NCBI GenBank assembly: GCA_026391805.1
Contig: JAPLDJ010000027.1
Location: forward strand, 33,803-97,802
Source of the DNA: Bacteroidota bacterium
GTDB lineage: Bacteria; Bacteroidota; Bacteroidia; Bacteroidales; FEN-979
Direction of reading: 5' to 3'
Length of the DNA: 64,000 nucleotides
Shown piece by piece: positions 35,471-43,875 of the stretch. The notes under the pieces were generated by a model. The model was not told the DNA's origin and did not search any database. It saw only the letters and a program-made list of their open reading frames with translations. Numbering within the stretch: position 1 is the first letter of the stretch; the number at the start of each line of letters is the position of its first letter. A program made the position numbers and the translations under genes.

Positions 35471-36936
35471 GTGATTCCTCCGATGATTGAATTTGTATTG
35501 TATGGATTTTTATTTATTTGCATAACAGGTTTTGCTAACGGGTCTTTGGGACGAAGGTATACAACCTGCTCATTCTCTTTCCGGGAGTACTGGTAGATCA
35601 ATGATAGCTGAATGTGTTTGCCGGTAACAAAGACCAGGTTCAACCCGGCCCTGTAATTCATGACATCACTGTTGTTATAAACGATAGAACCGTTAAAAAT
35701 ATTGGCATTGGTATAGTCGCCGTAGTAAAAATTCCCTTCAGCCCAGCACCAGCTGGCAAGCTTAACTCCCAATACCTGGCTTAACAACAGCCGTGAATCA
35801 TTTCCCTGCAAGAACCCTGTAACCGATGTGGTTCCATAAAAATCCAGGTTACCCAGCGGAAAATAGGTCAGGGCAAAACCAATCTGGCCTTGATTGCTGC
35901 CATTCAGATTTGACCAGCTTCCTGACAACCCAAGGTTAAAAACTCCGATATCCTGGGTCACTGTAAGGGATACAAGGTAGTTGAAGAAGGAGCTGTCTTT
36001 CCGTGAATAGGTATAACTGATCCGGTTAATTGGTAAAAATTGATAGTTGTGCGTTGAATCCACATACCGGGTCGTATCACGCACCGTTGTCACTTGCCCG
36101 ATGTCGTTGATCAGTTCAGTACCGACCCGTATAAAATGAACAGCAGGAAACAGCCGGAACCCCGCCGGTAGCTGAATCCCTGCAGCGAGGTAGATTTCAT
36201 GCTGGTTTACATGATAAGCGAAACTGGTATCATGGGTAATGAAAGGATAAATATAATCTTTGCCCCAGGGGGTATTTCTTATTTCAGCAAGGGTTTTCCT
36301 ATTCCTGTATTGATAATATTTCTCCTTTGAAAAGTTCAGATAGGTATATGCAACGGAAAGGCTCACCCGTTTGGAAAGGTTGAACTTCAGCGAAAAATTC
36401 CCATACATGTTGTTCCCGTAAAGGTCCTGGCTGCCATAGATGCTGTCTTTCCCCATGAGGGTATGAAGATTTTTTGGAGAAGCGTCGCTGCTTAAGACAT
36501 AACCGGCTTCAACATGCACGTTGTCGACGGCTCCGGGATTACTTTCCTCCTTTGAAGTGATGGCTTCCGGCTGGGAAGCCTTCAGGATCCGGGCCTCTGC
36601 TGTGCGGTTGGCATAAAGGTAAGACCGGTAGAGATTATCCGTGACGAAAGGATCTGCAGAATTAAATTGCCTTGCCTTCTCGAAATGGGTTATGGCCGGA
36701 AAATATTCCTGCTTTTCATAATAGGCAACACCCATCCGGACCCGCAGGTAATAATAATCGATATCCTGCTTCAGCGCCTGTTTCCCGACAAGGATCACAC
36801 TGTCCCACTTTTGCCCGATGTAGCACTCGTAAGTAAGCCGGTCGACCGTCTGAAAATCCAGTTGGGTTGCAGCCTTAACGTGCAATGCTTCCGCCAGGGC
36901 AAGAACAAGGATCAGAACAGGAATCTTTATTCGCAT
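35458..36936 (-). CDS. TPR and outer-membrane beta-barrel protein
   Basis: From ATG 36936 the protein has 492 residues. A signal peptide (MRIKIPVLILVLALAEALHV) is followed by TPR-like helices (about 30-115), then about 350 residues of alternating amphipathic strands rich in Tyr/Asn/Ser that end GGITWKL. This is the pattern of an outer-membrane barrel with a periplasmic TPR, as in YaiO-like proteins, though no clear family match can be made by eye. An in-frame GTG one codon earlier is possible. Its ATG shares one base with the stop of the urea-transporter/M23 gene, so the two are tightly coupled. It probably displays or exports the operon's product at the outer membrane. Confidence 0.65.
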   Translation of the reverse strand: MRIKIPVLILVLALAEALHVKAATQLDFQTVDRLTYECYIGQKWDSVILVGKQALKQDIDYYYLRVRMGVAYYEKQEYFPAITHFEKARQFNSADPFVTDNLYRSYLYANRTAEARILKASQPEAITSKEESNPGAVDNVHVEAGYVLSSDASPKNLHTLMGKDSIYGSQDLYGNNMYGNFSLKFNLSKRVSLSVAYTYLNFSKEKYYQYRNRKTLAEIRNTPWGKDYIYPFITHDTSFAYHVNQHEIYLAAGIQLPAGFRLFPAVHFIRVGTELINDIGQVTTVRDTTRYVDSTHNYQFLPINRISYTYSRKDSSFFNYLVSLTVTQDIGVFNLGLSGSWSNLNGSNQGQIGFALTYFPLGNLDFYGTTSVTGFLQGNDSRLLLSQVLGVKLASWCWAEGNFYYGDYTNANIFNGSIVYNNSDVMNYRAGLNLVFVTGKHIQLSLIYQYSRKENEQVVYLRPKDPLAKPVMQINKNPYNTNSIIGGITWKL

Positions 36937-39143
36937 CACGATATCGCCACTTTAATTTCCGTTGACTTCTCCTTCTCATAGATGATCATTTGCTCCAAAC
37001 CTTGCGTACCGATGAACATTTCGCATTCCATTTTTTTGATCTCACGGTTCCCGATGCTGGCCCGCGTCAGCGATCTGAGCCGTATGCCCGACTGTGTCAG
37101 CCGGTCATCCATGCCCAGGTAGTTCAGGCTGTATTCCGACCGGATGAACAGGAAGAAGGGAGCAGTGAAATCCTGAACCAGCCCCAGCAACCTGTTATTG
37201 AACGTATGGATCGGATAGGTGTCTTTAACCAGAAGATTGGGATAATAGCCGGTCATGATCTTATAGGCCCCGAGGAAAAACCGGAAGAGCAGCGAAGAAC
37301 GGTCACCTTCAAAAAGTGTGAAATAATGGATGTCGCCATCGTACCGGAACCAGGCCCGGGAATTGGTCTTTGAACAATAGATGCAGGTTGTATTCACTGC
37401 GCTGAGCTGAACTTCCCATAAAAGGTTGTGCTCATTTTCCTTACCGGGGTTTACTTCCAGCCTGATCTTTTGTCCGGGAATAAAATGAAATGCCTTTTCG
37501 AGCGACTGATTCCTGCTGACATTGGAAACGATCACCCCGTTTTCGGGAGGATCCCATGACCGGAGTTCAAATATATTTTCTTTATGACGGATGTAATGGC
37601 TCAGCGGGTAATCAAGTGTTTTCGACCCGATGTAAGGAGTGGACTGTACCTGGAAATGAACGTGGGGTAACGGCGACCGGCCGGAATTCCCGCAACTGGC
37701 AACCACCTGGCCCTTCTTAACGGAGTCTCCGGCAACCACCTTGAAACTTCCTTTTTTCAGGTGCGAAAGTTTTGAATAAAGCAGATCCGTATGACGAAGG
37801 ATCAAAGTATTTCCCCAGTTGTGCTCAATGTCCACCTTCCCGATCTCATTCTCTTCTACCTCATCCACGATCTCCTCCACCCGGCCGTCGGCCGGTGCAA
37901 TGACAGGCTTGTTGTAGCAGTAATAATCTTCACACTGCAATCCTTTACCGGTGTATGCATTTCCTTTTTCATCTACCACCTCGAAATCCCATGCATGACG
38001 CCAGTCGCCTTTGTGCGTAACCTCCCCGTTGTGTCCCTGGGTGACTTTCCATTCGCCCCAGAAAGGAAGGATGAACGGGAAATAAAATGCCTTTCCGAAC
38101 CGTGCCCTGTAATTCAGGTGTGAATAGAGGTTTTTTTCAGGGGAGTACTGCTGGTAACTGACCAGCTCGGGCTTGTCATAAAAACGTTCCCGGAACTTCA
38201 GTGAATAGAGGAAAATCAGCACTACGATGTTAAACGGAAGCGAGTATACCGAAAGCTGGAAGATGGAAAAAACGACCTGTGTGCTGGTAAGAATGAATGA
38301 GATCAGCGGGGTAAGCAGGATCACCCAGAGGAATGACCAGCGGGAGGGAATGATGAAAAATCCGCCGATGGCAATCGAGGTGAGGATGAAATTAAAGCCG
38401 ATGTAACTGTAACTGAGTTCGTAGATGTTGGCGCCGATGAACATGTAATAGGCATATGCAGAAAAGAAGCCGACCAGCGAAAGGAGGAATGCGATGCGTG
38501 AATAGATCAGGAGGCCGACCGCCACAAGGATACCGGCAAAGAGATGGTACTGGAAGATGATCGCCCCGAGGGAGGTGAAATAGAGCCTCAGGGAATGAGG
38601 GATCCCCAACACGGTAAGCCAGTTGTAGGAATTTACCATCGTTTGTCCGCCGAGCGAATACATCTCGTTGGTCATGTAGATCCCGCGTTCACTCACATGA
38701 AGGGAGGTAAACTGCCGTGTTGCCAGGCTGACAACCCAGGTTCCCAGTAAAAAGGAGAGGCTGAGAAAAGGAAGGCCGTATTTCCCGACCACTCCTTCAA
38801 CCATAAGGGTGAGAAATAATGTAAGCAGCGAAGCAAATCCCAGGATGATAAAAAACTGCAGCCCGGGCTGGTAATAGACTCCGAGACCCAATCCGACCAA
38901 CAGGCTGTTGAAGCCGTAATATCCTTTTTTAATATGGTCGCGGTTAAAACCGATCAGGTAGGCAAGGGTGTTCGAAACCATGACGGCGATCACCCCGCTC
39001 AGCCCGGCCCAGAAGTCAAAGAAAGATACGGCCATCAGCACCAGTGCAAATATCTTGCTGTTCGAAAAGAAGATCTGCGTATAGCTGTTAGCCGTGCTCG
39101 TAAGGAACGACGGGAATAATGACGGAAACCGGATCCGATTCAA
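36936..39143 (-). CDS. Urea-transporter-like membrane domain fused to an M23 metallopeptidase domain
   Basis: The 735-residue protein begins at TTG 39143 (an in-frame stop lies just upstream). Residues 15-315 are polytopic and match the urea transporter (UT) family, seen in GFNRDHIKKGYYGFNSLLVG followed by further helices. Residues 345-515 are an M23 (lysostaphin/LytM-like) domain: H377/H383/D386 in THKGDWRHAWDF, CNKPVIAPADGRVEE-type strands, and the HVH motif at 494-496. The last 220 residues are beta-rich and unassigned. UT family proteins form passive urea or small-amide channels, and M23 enzymes cleave glycyl peptides. The order suggests a channel with a periplasmic peptidase. It lies in the PqqD operon between the decarboxylase and barrel genes. 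Confidence 0.75.
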   Translation of the reverse strand: MNRIRFPSLFPSFLTSTANSYTQIFFSNSKIFALVLMAVSFFDFWAGLSGVIAVMVSNTLAYLIGFNRDHIKKGYYGFNSLLVGLGLGVYYQPGLQFFIILGFASLLTLFLTLMVEGVVGKYGLPFLSLSFLLGTWVVSLATRQFTSLHVSERGIYMTNEMYSLGGQTMVNSYNWLTVLGIPHSLRLYFTSLGAIIFQYHLFAGILVAVGLLIYSRIAFLLSLVGFFSAYAYYMFIGANIYELSYSYIGFNFILTSIAIGGFFIIPSRWSFLWVILLTPLISFILTSTQVVFSIFQLSVYSLPFNIVVLIFLYSLKFRERFYDKPELVSYQQYSPEKNLYSHLNYRARFGKAFYFPFILPFWGEWKVTQGHNGEVTHKGDWRHAWDFEVVDEKGNAYTGKGLQCEDYYCYNKPVIAPADGRVEEIVDEVEENEIGKVDIEHNWGNTLILRHTDLLYSKLSHLKKGSFKVVAGDSVKKGQVVASCGNSGRSPLPHVHFQVQSTPYIGSKTLDYPLSHYIRHKENIFELRSWDPPENGVIVSNVSRNQSLEKAFHFIPGQKIRLEVNPGKENEHNLLWEVQLSAVNTTCIYCSKTNSRAWFRYDGDIHYFTLFEGDRSSLLFRFFLGAYKIMTGYYPNLLVKDTYPIHTFNNRLLGLVQDFTAPFFLFIRSEYSLNYLGMDDRLTQSGIRLRSLTRASIGNREIKKMECEMFIGTQGLEQMIIYEKEKSTEIKVAIS

Positions 39144-39172
39144 ATTTTAAAATTAAGCAGGCAAAACTACAA

Positions 39173-40531
39173 TTATAACTCGAATTTCTTCAGATGTACC
39201 GGAACCTTCTCCATGCTGTTCATGTTGTCGAGGGTCTCCATGAGCCTGATTATATGCGGCTTTTCCTTTTCATCGATGAGCACAACATGCGGCCGGAGGG
39301 CGATGAACTGCATCCATTGGGTCATGTTATAGGCGCCCACGTTGTGGATCACCACCTGGTCATCCTTGTTCAGCAATGGCAGACTGGTGCTTTCGCGGAT
39401 CACGTCGATGTTCATGCACAGCGGACCGTAAACGCAGGTGTCTTCTGTATAATGCGTGAAAGGCTGTGCCGGCGTGATCTTATGATCGTACCAGAAAGAG
39501 GTAAAGAGAATGTTCACCCCGATATCGAGGATCGTATTCCGGCGGCCGGTGCTGGAACGCTTGTTCGAGATCACCGATCCGAGCAGGTAACCGGCCTCAT
39601 CAATCAGCGCCCTGCCGGTCTCAAGAATTAGCAGCGGAAGCTTGTCCTGCTGGAAATTGCTATTGATCAAAGCTGTGGAAATGGCTTCGGCGAAGTCGTC
39701 AAAGGTCGGGTTGGTATCGGAACCCGGCAGGTAGGAACCCTTCAGCGTGTTCTTCGATGCAAATCCGCCGCCCATGTCGATGTACTTTATCTCATGCTTG
39801 AATTTCTTTTCCACGGTCAGCGCCAGTTCGGCCAGTTTGGATGCGGCAACACCGTATGCGGATGGAGCCAGCATGAAGGTCCCGATGTGGCAATGCAGCC
39901 CTACCAGATCCAGCTTGCCCTGGTGCATGATCTTGTTGATCGCATCCATGGCCTGCCCGTTTTCATAATTGAATCCGAACCGGTCCCACATAGGATATAC
40001 ACCGGTATCCATGTTGACCCTGATTGCAACCCGCGGACGGCGTTTAAGTTTCTCGGCCAGCTCCGTGATGGTATACAATTCATCAAGATGATCGATGTGG
40101 ATCAGCGAGTCGTTCTTTATGGCTTTCGTCAGATCTGCTTCACTTTTTTCAGGACCGTTGAAAATGATCTTTTTTCCATCCACGCCGAGGCTGATGGCTT
40201 TGTCGTATTCGAAGCCCGAAACCACCTCGGCCCATGAACCCTCCTGGTGAAAGATGCCGCAGATCGCATTCAGGTAGTTGGTCTTGTACGACCAGGCGAA
40301 CTGCACCCGCGGGTAACGGGTTTCAAACGCCTTCTTTGCCTTCCGGATCGTGCTGCGGATGGTCTTCTCCGAGATCACGAAAAGGGGAGAGCCGTACTCT
40401 TTGATCAGGTCTTTCACCGCATTCCCGTCAATGTGGGTCATCGGCTCGTATTCGGTTCTCGTTCCAAACTTGTTGGGCATTCCGGTCTCAAGCTTCTTTA
40501 TCACCGGGCGTTCATAACGGATCTTACTCAT
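39173..40531 (-). CDS. Diaminopimelate-decarboxylase-like PLP enzyme
   Basis: The 452-residue protein is a fold-type-III PLP decarboxylase (alanine racemase-type N-terminal barrel). The PLP lysine lies in FAWSYKTNYL, HCHIGT and DMGGGFASKN form the phosphate site, LETGRALIDEAGYL follows, and CMNIDV fits the CxxxD active-site motif of ornithine/DAP decarboxylases. It is not ordinary LysA, since it sits with an ATP-grasp ligase and a PqqD-like protein. It probably decarboxylates an amino acid or a carrier-bound amino acid. It lies 29 bases upstream of the UT-M23 gene. Confidence 0.75.
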   Translation of the reverse strand: MSKIRYERPVIKKLETGMPNKFGTRTEYEPMTHIDGNAVKDLIKEYGSPLFVISEKTIRSTIRKAKKAFETRYPRVQFAWSYKTNYLNAICGIFHQEGSWAEVVSGFEYDKAISLGVDGKKIIFNGPEKSEADLTKAIKNDSLIHIDHLDELYTITELAEKLKRRPRVAIRVNMDTGVYPMWDRFGFNYENGQAMDAINKIMHQGKLDLVGLHCHIGTFMLAPSAYGVAASKLAELALTVEKKFKHEIKYIDMGGGFASKNTLKGSYLPGSDTNPTFDDFAEAISTALINSNFQQDKLPLLILETGRALIDEAGYLLGSVISNKRSSTGRRNTILDIGVNILFTSFWYDHKITPAQPFTHYTEDTCVYGPLCMNIDVIRESTSLPLLNKDDQVVIHNVGAYNMTQWMQFIALRPHVVLIDEKEKPHIIRLMETLDNMNSMEKVPVHLKKFEL

Positions 40532-40596
40532 TGTATTTCTATTTTATTCTACAAAAATGTAACACCTACGGTGTTCAATGGTATCATTTTATTTTT

Positions 40597-40634
40597 AAAA
40601 AATTTCGCTTTTTCGCTTTTCGCTTTTCGCTATT
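40597..40634. repeat. CGCTTTT tandem repeat (GCGAAAA family)
   Basis: Repeated TTTCGCTTTT units lie in the gap between the ATP-grasp and decarboxylase genes. On the minus strand they read GCGAAAA, as at 54085-54116 and 54785-54815. Confidence 0.7.
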
Positions 40635-40636
40635 TG

Positions 40637-41683
40637 CTATAATTCCCCATATATGCTGATCTGCTCAAACTCCTCCCTGTCCACGATCATATCCCACGAA
40701 TAACGAACAAACATTTTTCCCACGGCATATTCTGTAAACGGTTTGACTTTCTTGCCCAATGCAAGATTGACCAGCGCTTCAGGAATGTTTTGTCCGACGC
40801 CGACGGCAAGGTAGATCCAGGCCGGAAGCCGCGGGTTGATCTCCAGGAGGTAAAGCTCCCCGTCCTTGTTCTTCATCAGCTCCAGTTCAAAACCACCGCG
40901 CCATTTTGTGGCACGGAGGAATTTCCGCGTCATGTCCAGCATCTTCTCATCCGAAATGCTTATCCCTCCCCAGGCCTTGCCCTTGTCGGTGATGTACTGC
41001 TTGCGCATCGGGACGGCGGCAATGGTCTTCCCCGTTCCGTCGCCCAGGCCCGTGACATTGAATTCCGTCCCGTGGATGAACTCCTGGATGATAATGGGAA
41101 GTCCCCACTTGGCGCTGATCTTGTTGAAATAGGTTTTCACCTGCTCAATGCTGTAAGCGATCGAAGCATCATAGAACTTTCCCTTGACGATCATCGGAAA
41201 GGAGAATTCAGAAACGAGGCTGTGCACCGTATGAAGGTCGTAAATGACCTTGCTTTTGGGCACCAGGATATTATACTTTTTCCCGAAATCGTTCAGGTTC
41301 ATCTTGTGGCGTTCCTCGAACTGGTGCAGTGTTGGCAGGAACATGTGGATCCCCATCGCCTTGAGTTTATGCTCCAGCTTGATAAAAGGGTAGAGTTCCG
41401 CATCGAAGTTCGGGATGATCACATCCAGGTTTTCCTTTTCCTGGATGTATTGCAACCGTTCATAAAGCGTATCGATACCTGCAACAGGATAGGGAATAGA
41501 GTAGGTGCGGTCGATCAGGTCGTGCATGAAAATGCCCGGCTCGAGCGATTCATACGATAACCCGATGATACGGGTATCGAACGAAGCGGCTTCCCGCAGG
41601 GCCCTGATCACCGACACGCCGGGGCCCGGACTGTCGATGGCATTCAGGCCTGTAACGGCGATATTAAGCTTTTGCTTTTTCAT
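40637..41683 (-). CDS. ATP-grasp ligase (carbamoyl-phosphate-synthase-like)
   Basis: From ATG 41683 the protein has 348 residues. A TTG three codons earlier is in frame but unlikely. The N-terminal pre-ATP-grasp domain (NIAVTGLNAIDSPGPG) is followed by a full ATP-grasp region: MIVKGKFYDASIAYS for nucleotide binding, IIQEFIHGTEFNVTG, and the metal-binding end LLEINPRLPAW. Members form amide or acyl-phosphate bonds with small carboxylates or amino acids. It overlaps the PqqD-like gene by 20 bases and is followed by the decarboxylase, so the three are one transcription unit. Its substrate cannot be read from sequence. Confidence 0.75.
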   Translation of the reverse strand: MKKQKLNIAVTGLNAIDSPGPGVSVIRALREAASFDTRIIGLSYESLEPGIFMHDLIDRTYSIPYPVAGIDTLYERLQYIQEKENLDVIIPNFDAELYPFIKLEHKLKAMGIHMFLPTLHQFEERHKMNLNDFGKKYNILVPKSKVIYDLHTVHSLVSEFSFPMIVKGKFYDASIAYSIEQVKTYFNKISAKWGLPIIIQEFIHGTEFNVTGLGDGTGKTIAAVPMRKQYITDKGKAWGGISISDEKMLDMTRKFLRATKWRGGFELELMKNKDGELYLLEINPRLPAWIYLAVGVGQNIPEALVNLALGKKVKPFTEYAVGKMFVRYSWDMIVDREEFEQISIYGEL

Positions 41684-41924
41684 CGGATTCAAGCAGGTTG
41701 TTGTGTGAAAGAATACCGATGAAATCGTTGTAATCTTTTTCTAACGTGGTTTTATCGGTGCTGTACTTTTCCAGGATGATATCATGGATCTGGCTCCCGC
41801 TCTTCTCTTCACGGAGAAGGTTCAGGATCTCGATCCCGATCGGGTTCACGGAAAACGATTCACCGGTCACCGGGTTGAAGAGCAGGCCGGCTTCGCTGAT
41901 GGCGACATTTTTCTTTAATTTCAT
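41664..41924 (-). CDS. PqqD-like peptide-recognition protein
   Basis: The 86-residue protein matches the PqqD/RiPP recognition element shape: an N-terminal beta-hairpin in VAISEAGLLFNPVTGESFSV, then helices (NPIGIEILNLLREEKS and a following DKTTLEKDYNDFIGIL). PqqD-type domains bind a leader peptide and hand it to a modifying enzyme. Here the partner is probably the ATP-grasp ligase, whose start overlaps it by 20 bases. The protein could also be a stand-alone small-ligand binder, as many PqqD-like proteins are. No precursor peptide gene is recognisable beside it. It appears to be first in its operon. Confidence 0.65.
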   Translation of the reverse strand: MKLKKNVAISEAGLLFNPVTGESFSVNPIGIEILNLLREEKSGSQIHDIILEKYSTDKTTLEKDYNDFIGILSHNNLLESDEKAKA

Positions 41925-42015
41925 AGATCAGGAATTAACACGCTGCAATATTAAACTGCTAATGCGGTCCTGTTATTATGAAATTTTGGAAATGATGTAT
42001 AAGATTTTAATGAAT

Positions 42016-42609
42016 TCAGAAGGAATCCAATCCTTTTCTGGCCTGCAACGGCCCGGCCTTGTAATCCGTCACAGAAACCCCGGTGATGGATTTAAATTGC
42101 GTGCTCAGGTACTGAACGCTGCTGTACCCCATCATATAAGCGATTTCACTCAGGGTAAGCTCCCCGTATTCGATCAGCTCCTTCACCTTTTCAATTTTGT
42201 GGAAGATGATGAACTTTTCGAGCGTGGTGTTTTCATGTTTTGAGAAAAGTGATGAGATGTAGGGATAGGACATCCCGAACCGTTCCACCAGGTAATCGGA
42301 ATTTCGCACCATGGCATTGTATGTGGAGTGGTGGATCAGCTCGATCATCGCCTGCCTGATCTGCTCGACCAGGATCTTCTCCTTGTTGACGATGATCTCA
42401 AAACCGAATTCTTCAAGGATCCCTTCGATCACCTTCAGGGGAACCTTCTTCGGATCGTAGGAGATGTCGATCGTTCCGAGTTTGATTTCGTGCATCGTGA
42501 TCCCGTCCAGCGCCAGCTCTTTGCTCAGCAGGCGGATACAGCAATTGCAGACCATGTTCCTGACCTGGAATTTTTTTCTTACAAGGGCTGTTTTCTTTTT
42601 TCCTGCCAT
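42016..42609 (-). CDS. AraC-type regulator with N-terminal heavy-metal-associated-like domain
   Basis: The 197-residue protein begins with an HMA-like domain holding NMVCNCCIRLL (MxCxxC motif, C21 and C24). A helical linker follows, then two helix-turn-helix motifs (ERFGMSYPYISSLFSKH and TLSEIAYMMGYSSVQYLSTQ) of the AraC family in the C-terminal half. Proteins of this form occur in Bacteroidota. The Cys pair suggests binding of Cu(I), Zn or another thiophilic metal, but no metal transporter is near. Its ATG lies 3 bases after the rodA stop, so it may be co-expressed with the cell-shape genes. Confidence 0.75.
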   Translation of the reverse strand: MAGKKKTALVRKKFQVRNMVCNCCIRLLSKELALDGITMHEIKLGTIDISYDPKKVPLKVIEGILEEFGFEIIVNKEKILVEQIRQAMIELIHHSTYNAMVRNSDYLVERFGMSYPYISSLFSKHENTTLEKFIIFHKIEKVKELIEYGELTLSEIAYMMGYSSVQYLSTQFKSITGVSVTDYKAGPLQARKGLDSF

Positions 42610-42612
42610 GGG

Positions 42613-43875
42613 TCATAAAAGTTCATAACGGTAGGAGTCCTGGCGGATAAAGATAAACAATAACATGGTAAATGCCCATAGGGATGAACCGCCGTAGCTG
42701 AAAAAGGGAAGCGGGATCCCGATCACCGGGAGCAGGCCCAGCGTCATCCCTATGTTGATGAAGAAATGAAAGAAAATGATCGCCGCCACCCCGTAGCCGT
42801 AAAAGCGGCTGAATCTCGACCGCTGCCGTTCCGCTACGATAACGATCCTGATCAGCAGTACGACAAAAAGTCCAACGACCACCAGGCTTCCCTTGAGAAA
42901 ACCCCACTCCTCGCCAACAGTGCAGAAGATAAAATCGGTGCTCTGTTCAGGAACAAAATTGTACTTGGTCTGGGTGCCCTGGAGGAATCCTTTCCCCCAC
43001 ATGCCCCCGGAACCGATGGCAATGAGCGACTGGTTCACATTGTAACCGGCACCTTTCAGGTCGATCTCTTTCCCGATCAGCACATTGATGCGTGTACGCT
43101 GGTGAGGCTCCAGGACGTGGTTGACCCCGTAATTCACAGAAAAAACAAAACCTGTCGCCGCAAGGAAAACGGCAGCGATGATGAGCGTGTTCAGAAATCT
43201 CCGTTTCGTATAGAGAAAAACAAGCACGGCAATTAAAAACAGTCCTCCGACAATGATGAATTTATTGATCAGCAGGGAAAGAACGGCAAGCATGGGAACC
43301 AGTACGAATGCGATGAGGAACTTATCCGACAACCCGGCCCTGTACAGCACCAGGATGAACGATAAAAATACCAGCGCAGAACCAGTATCATGCTGAAGGA
43401 TGACAAGGATTGTCGGCAGCAGGATGATCCCCGCGGCAAGAAACAGGTCATTCCTTTTCCGGATGTCGGTTTCGGTCAGACTCAGGAATTTTGCCAGGGC
43501 CAGCGCTGTTCCCATCTTGGCAAACTCGGCGGGCTGAAGGGCGACTCCGGCAAACTGGAACCATGATTTTGAGCCGGAGATCTCTTTCCCTGAAAAGATC
43601 ACCATGATCAGCAGCAGTATGCAGATGCCATAGATCAGGTTCGAGAATTGGGCGAAGAATTTCCCGTCGATCAGCAGGATGATCATGGCAAGGAACACGG
43701 CAGCAAAGATCCAAAGCATCTGCTTGCCGTATTTCACGTGCATGTCGACGATGTCGCTGTGGTTTATGTCATAAACGGCTGCATAGATGTTGATCCACCC
43801 GAGGCCCACCAGCAACAGGTACAGGATGACAAGCCACCAGTCGATGTGTTCAAATATGCCGCGCCGTTCTCTCAT
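42613..43875 (-). CDS. rodA: Rod-shape-determining protein RodA
   Basis: The 420-residue SEDS-family glycosyltransferase has about ten transmembrane helices. Conserved SEDS signatures are GSKSWFQFAGVALQPAEFAKMG, HDTGSALVF, and near the end GLLPVIGIPLPFFSYGGSS. RodA polymerises lipid II for side-wall peptidoglycan and works with PBP2. Its ATG overlaps the PBP2 stop as ATGA. The protein is full length. Confidence 0.93.
   Translation of the reverse strand: MRERRGIFEHIDWWLVILYLLLVGLGWINIYAAVYDINHSDIVDMHVKYGKQMLWIFAAVFLAMIILLIDGKFFAQFSNLIYGICILLLIMVIFSGKEISGSKSWFQFAGVALQPAEFAKMGTALALAKFLSLTETDIRKRNDLFLAAGIILLPTILVILQHDTGSALVFLSFILVLYRAGLSDKFLIAFVLVPMLAVLSLLINKFIIVGGLFLIAVLVFLYTKRRFLNTLIIAAVFLAATGFVFSVNYGVNHVLEPHQRTRINVLIGKEIDLKGAGYNVNQSLIAIGSGGMWGKGFLQGTQTKYNFVPEQSTDFIFCTVGEEWGFLKGSLVVVGLFVVLLIRIVIVAERQRSRFSRFYGYGVAAIIFFHFFINIGMTLGLLPVIGIPLPFFSYGGSSLWAFTMLLFIFIRQDSYRYELL

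Noticed and set aside
39173..40531. Housekeeping lysA
   Set aside because: Context with PqqD-like and ATP-grasp genes and no lysine genes nearby argues for a specialised enzyme.
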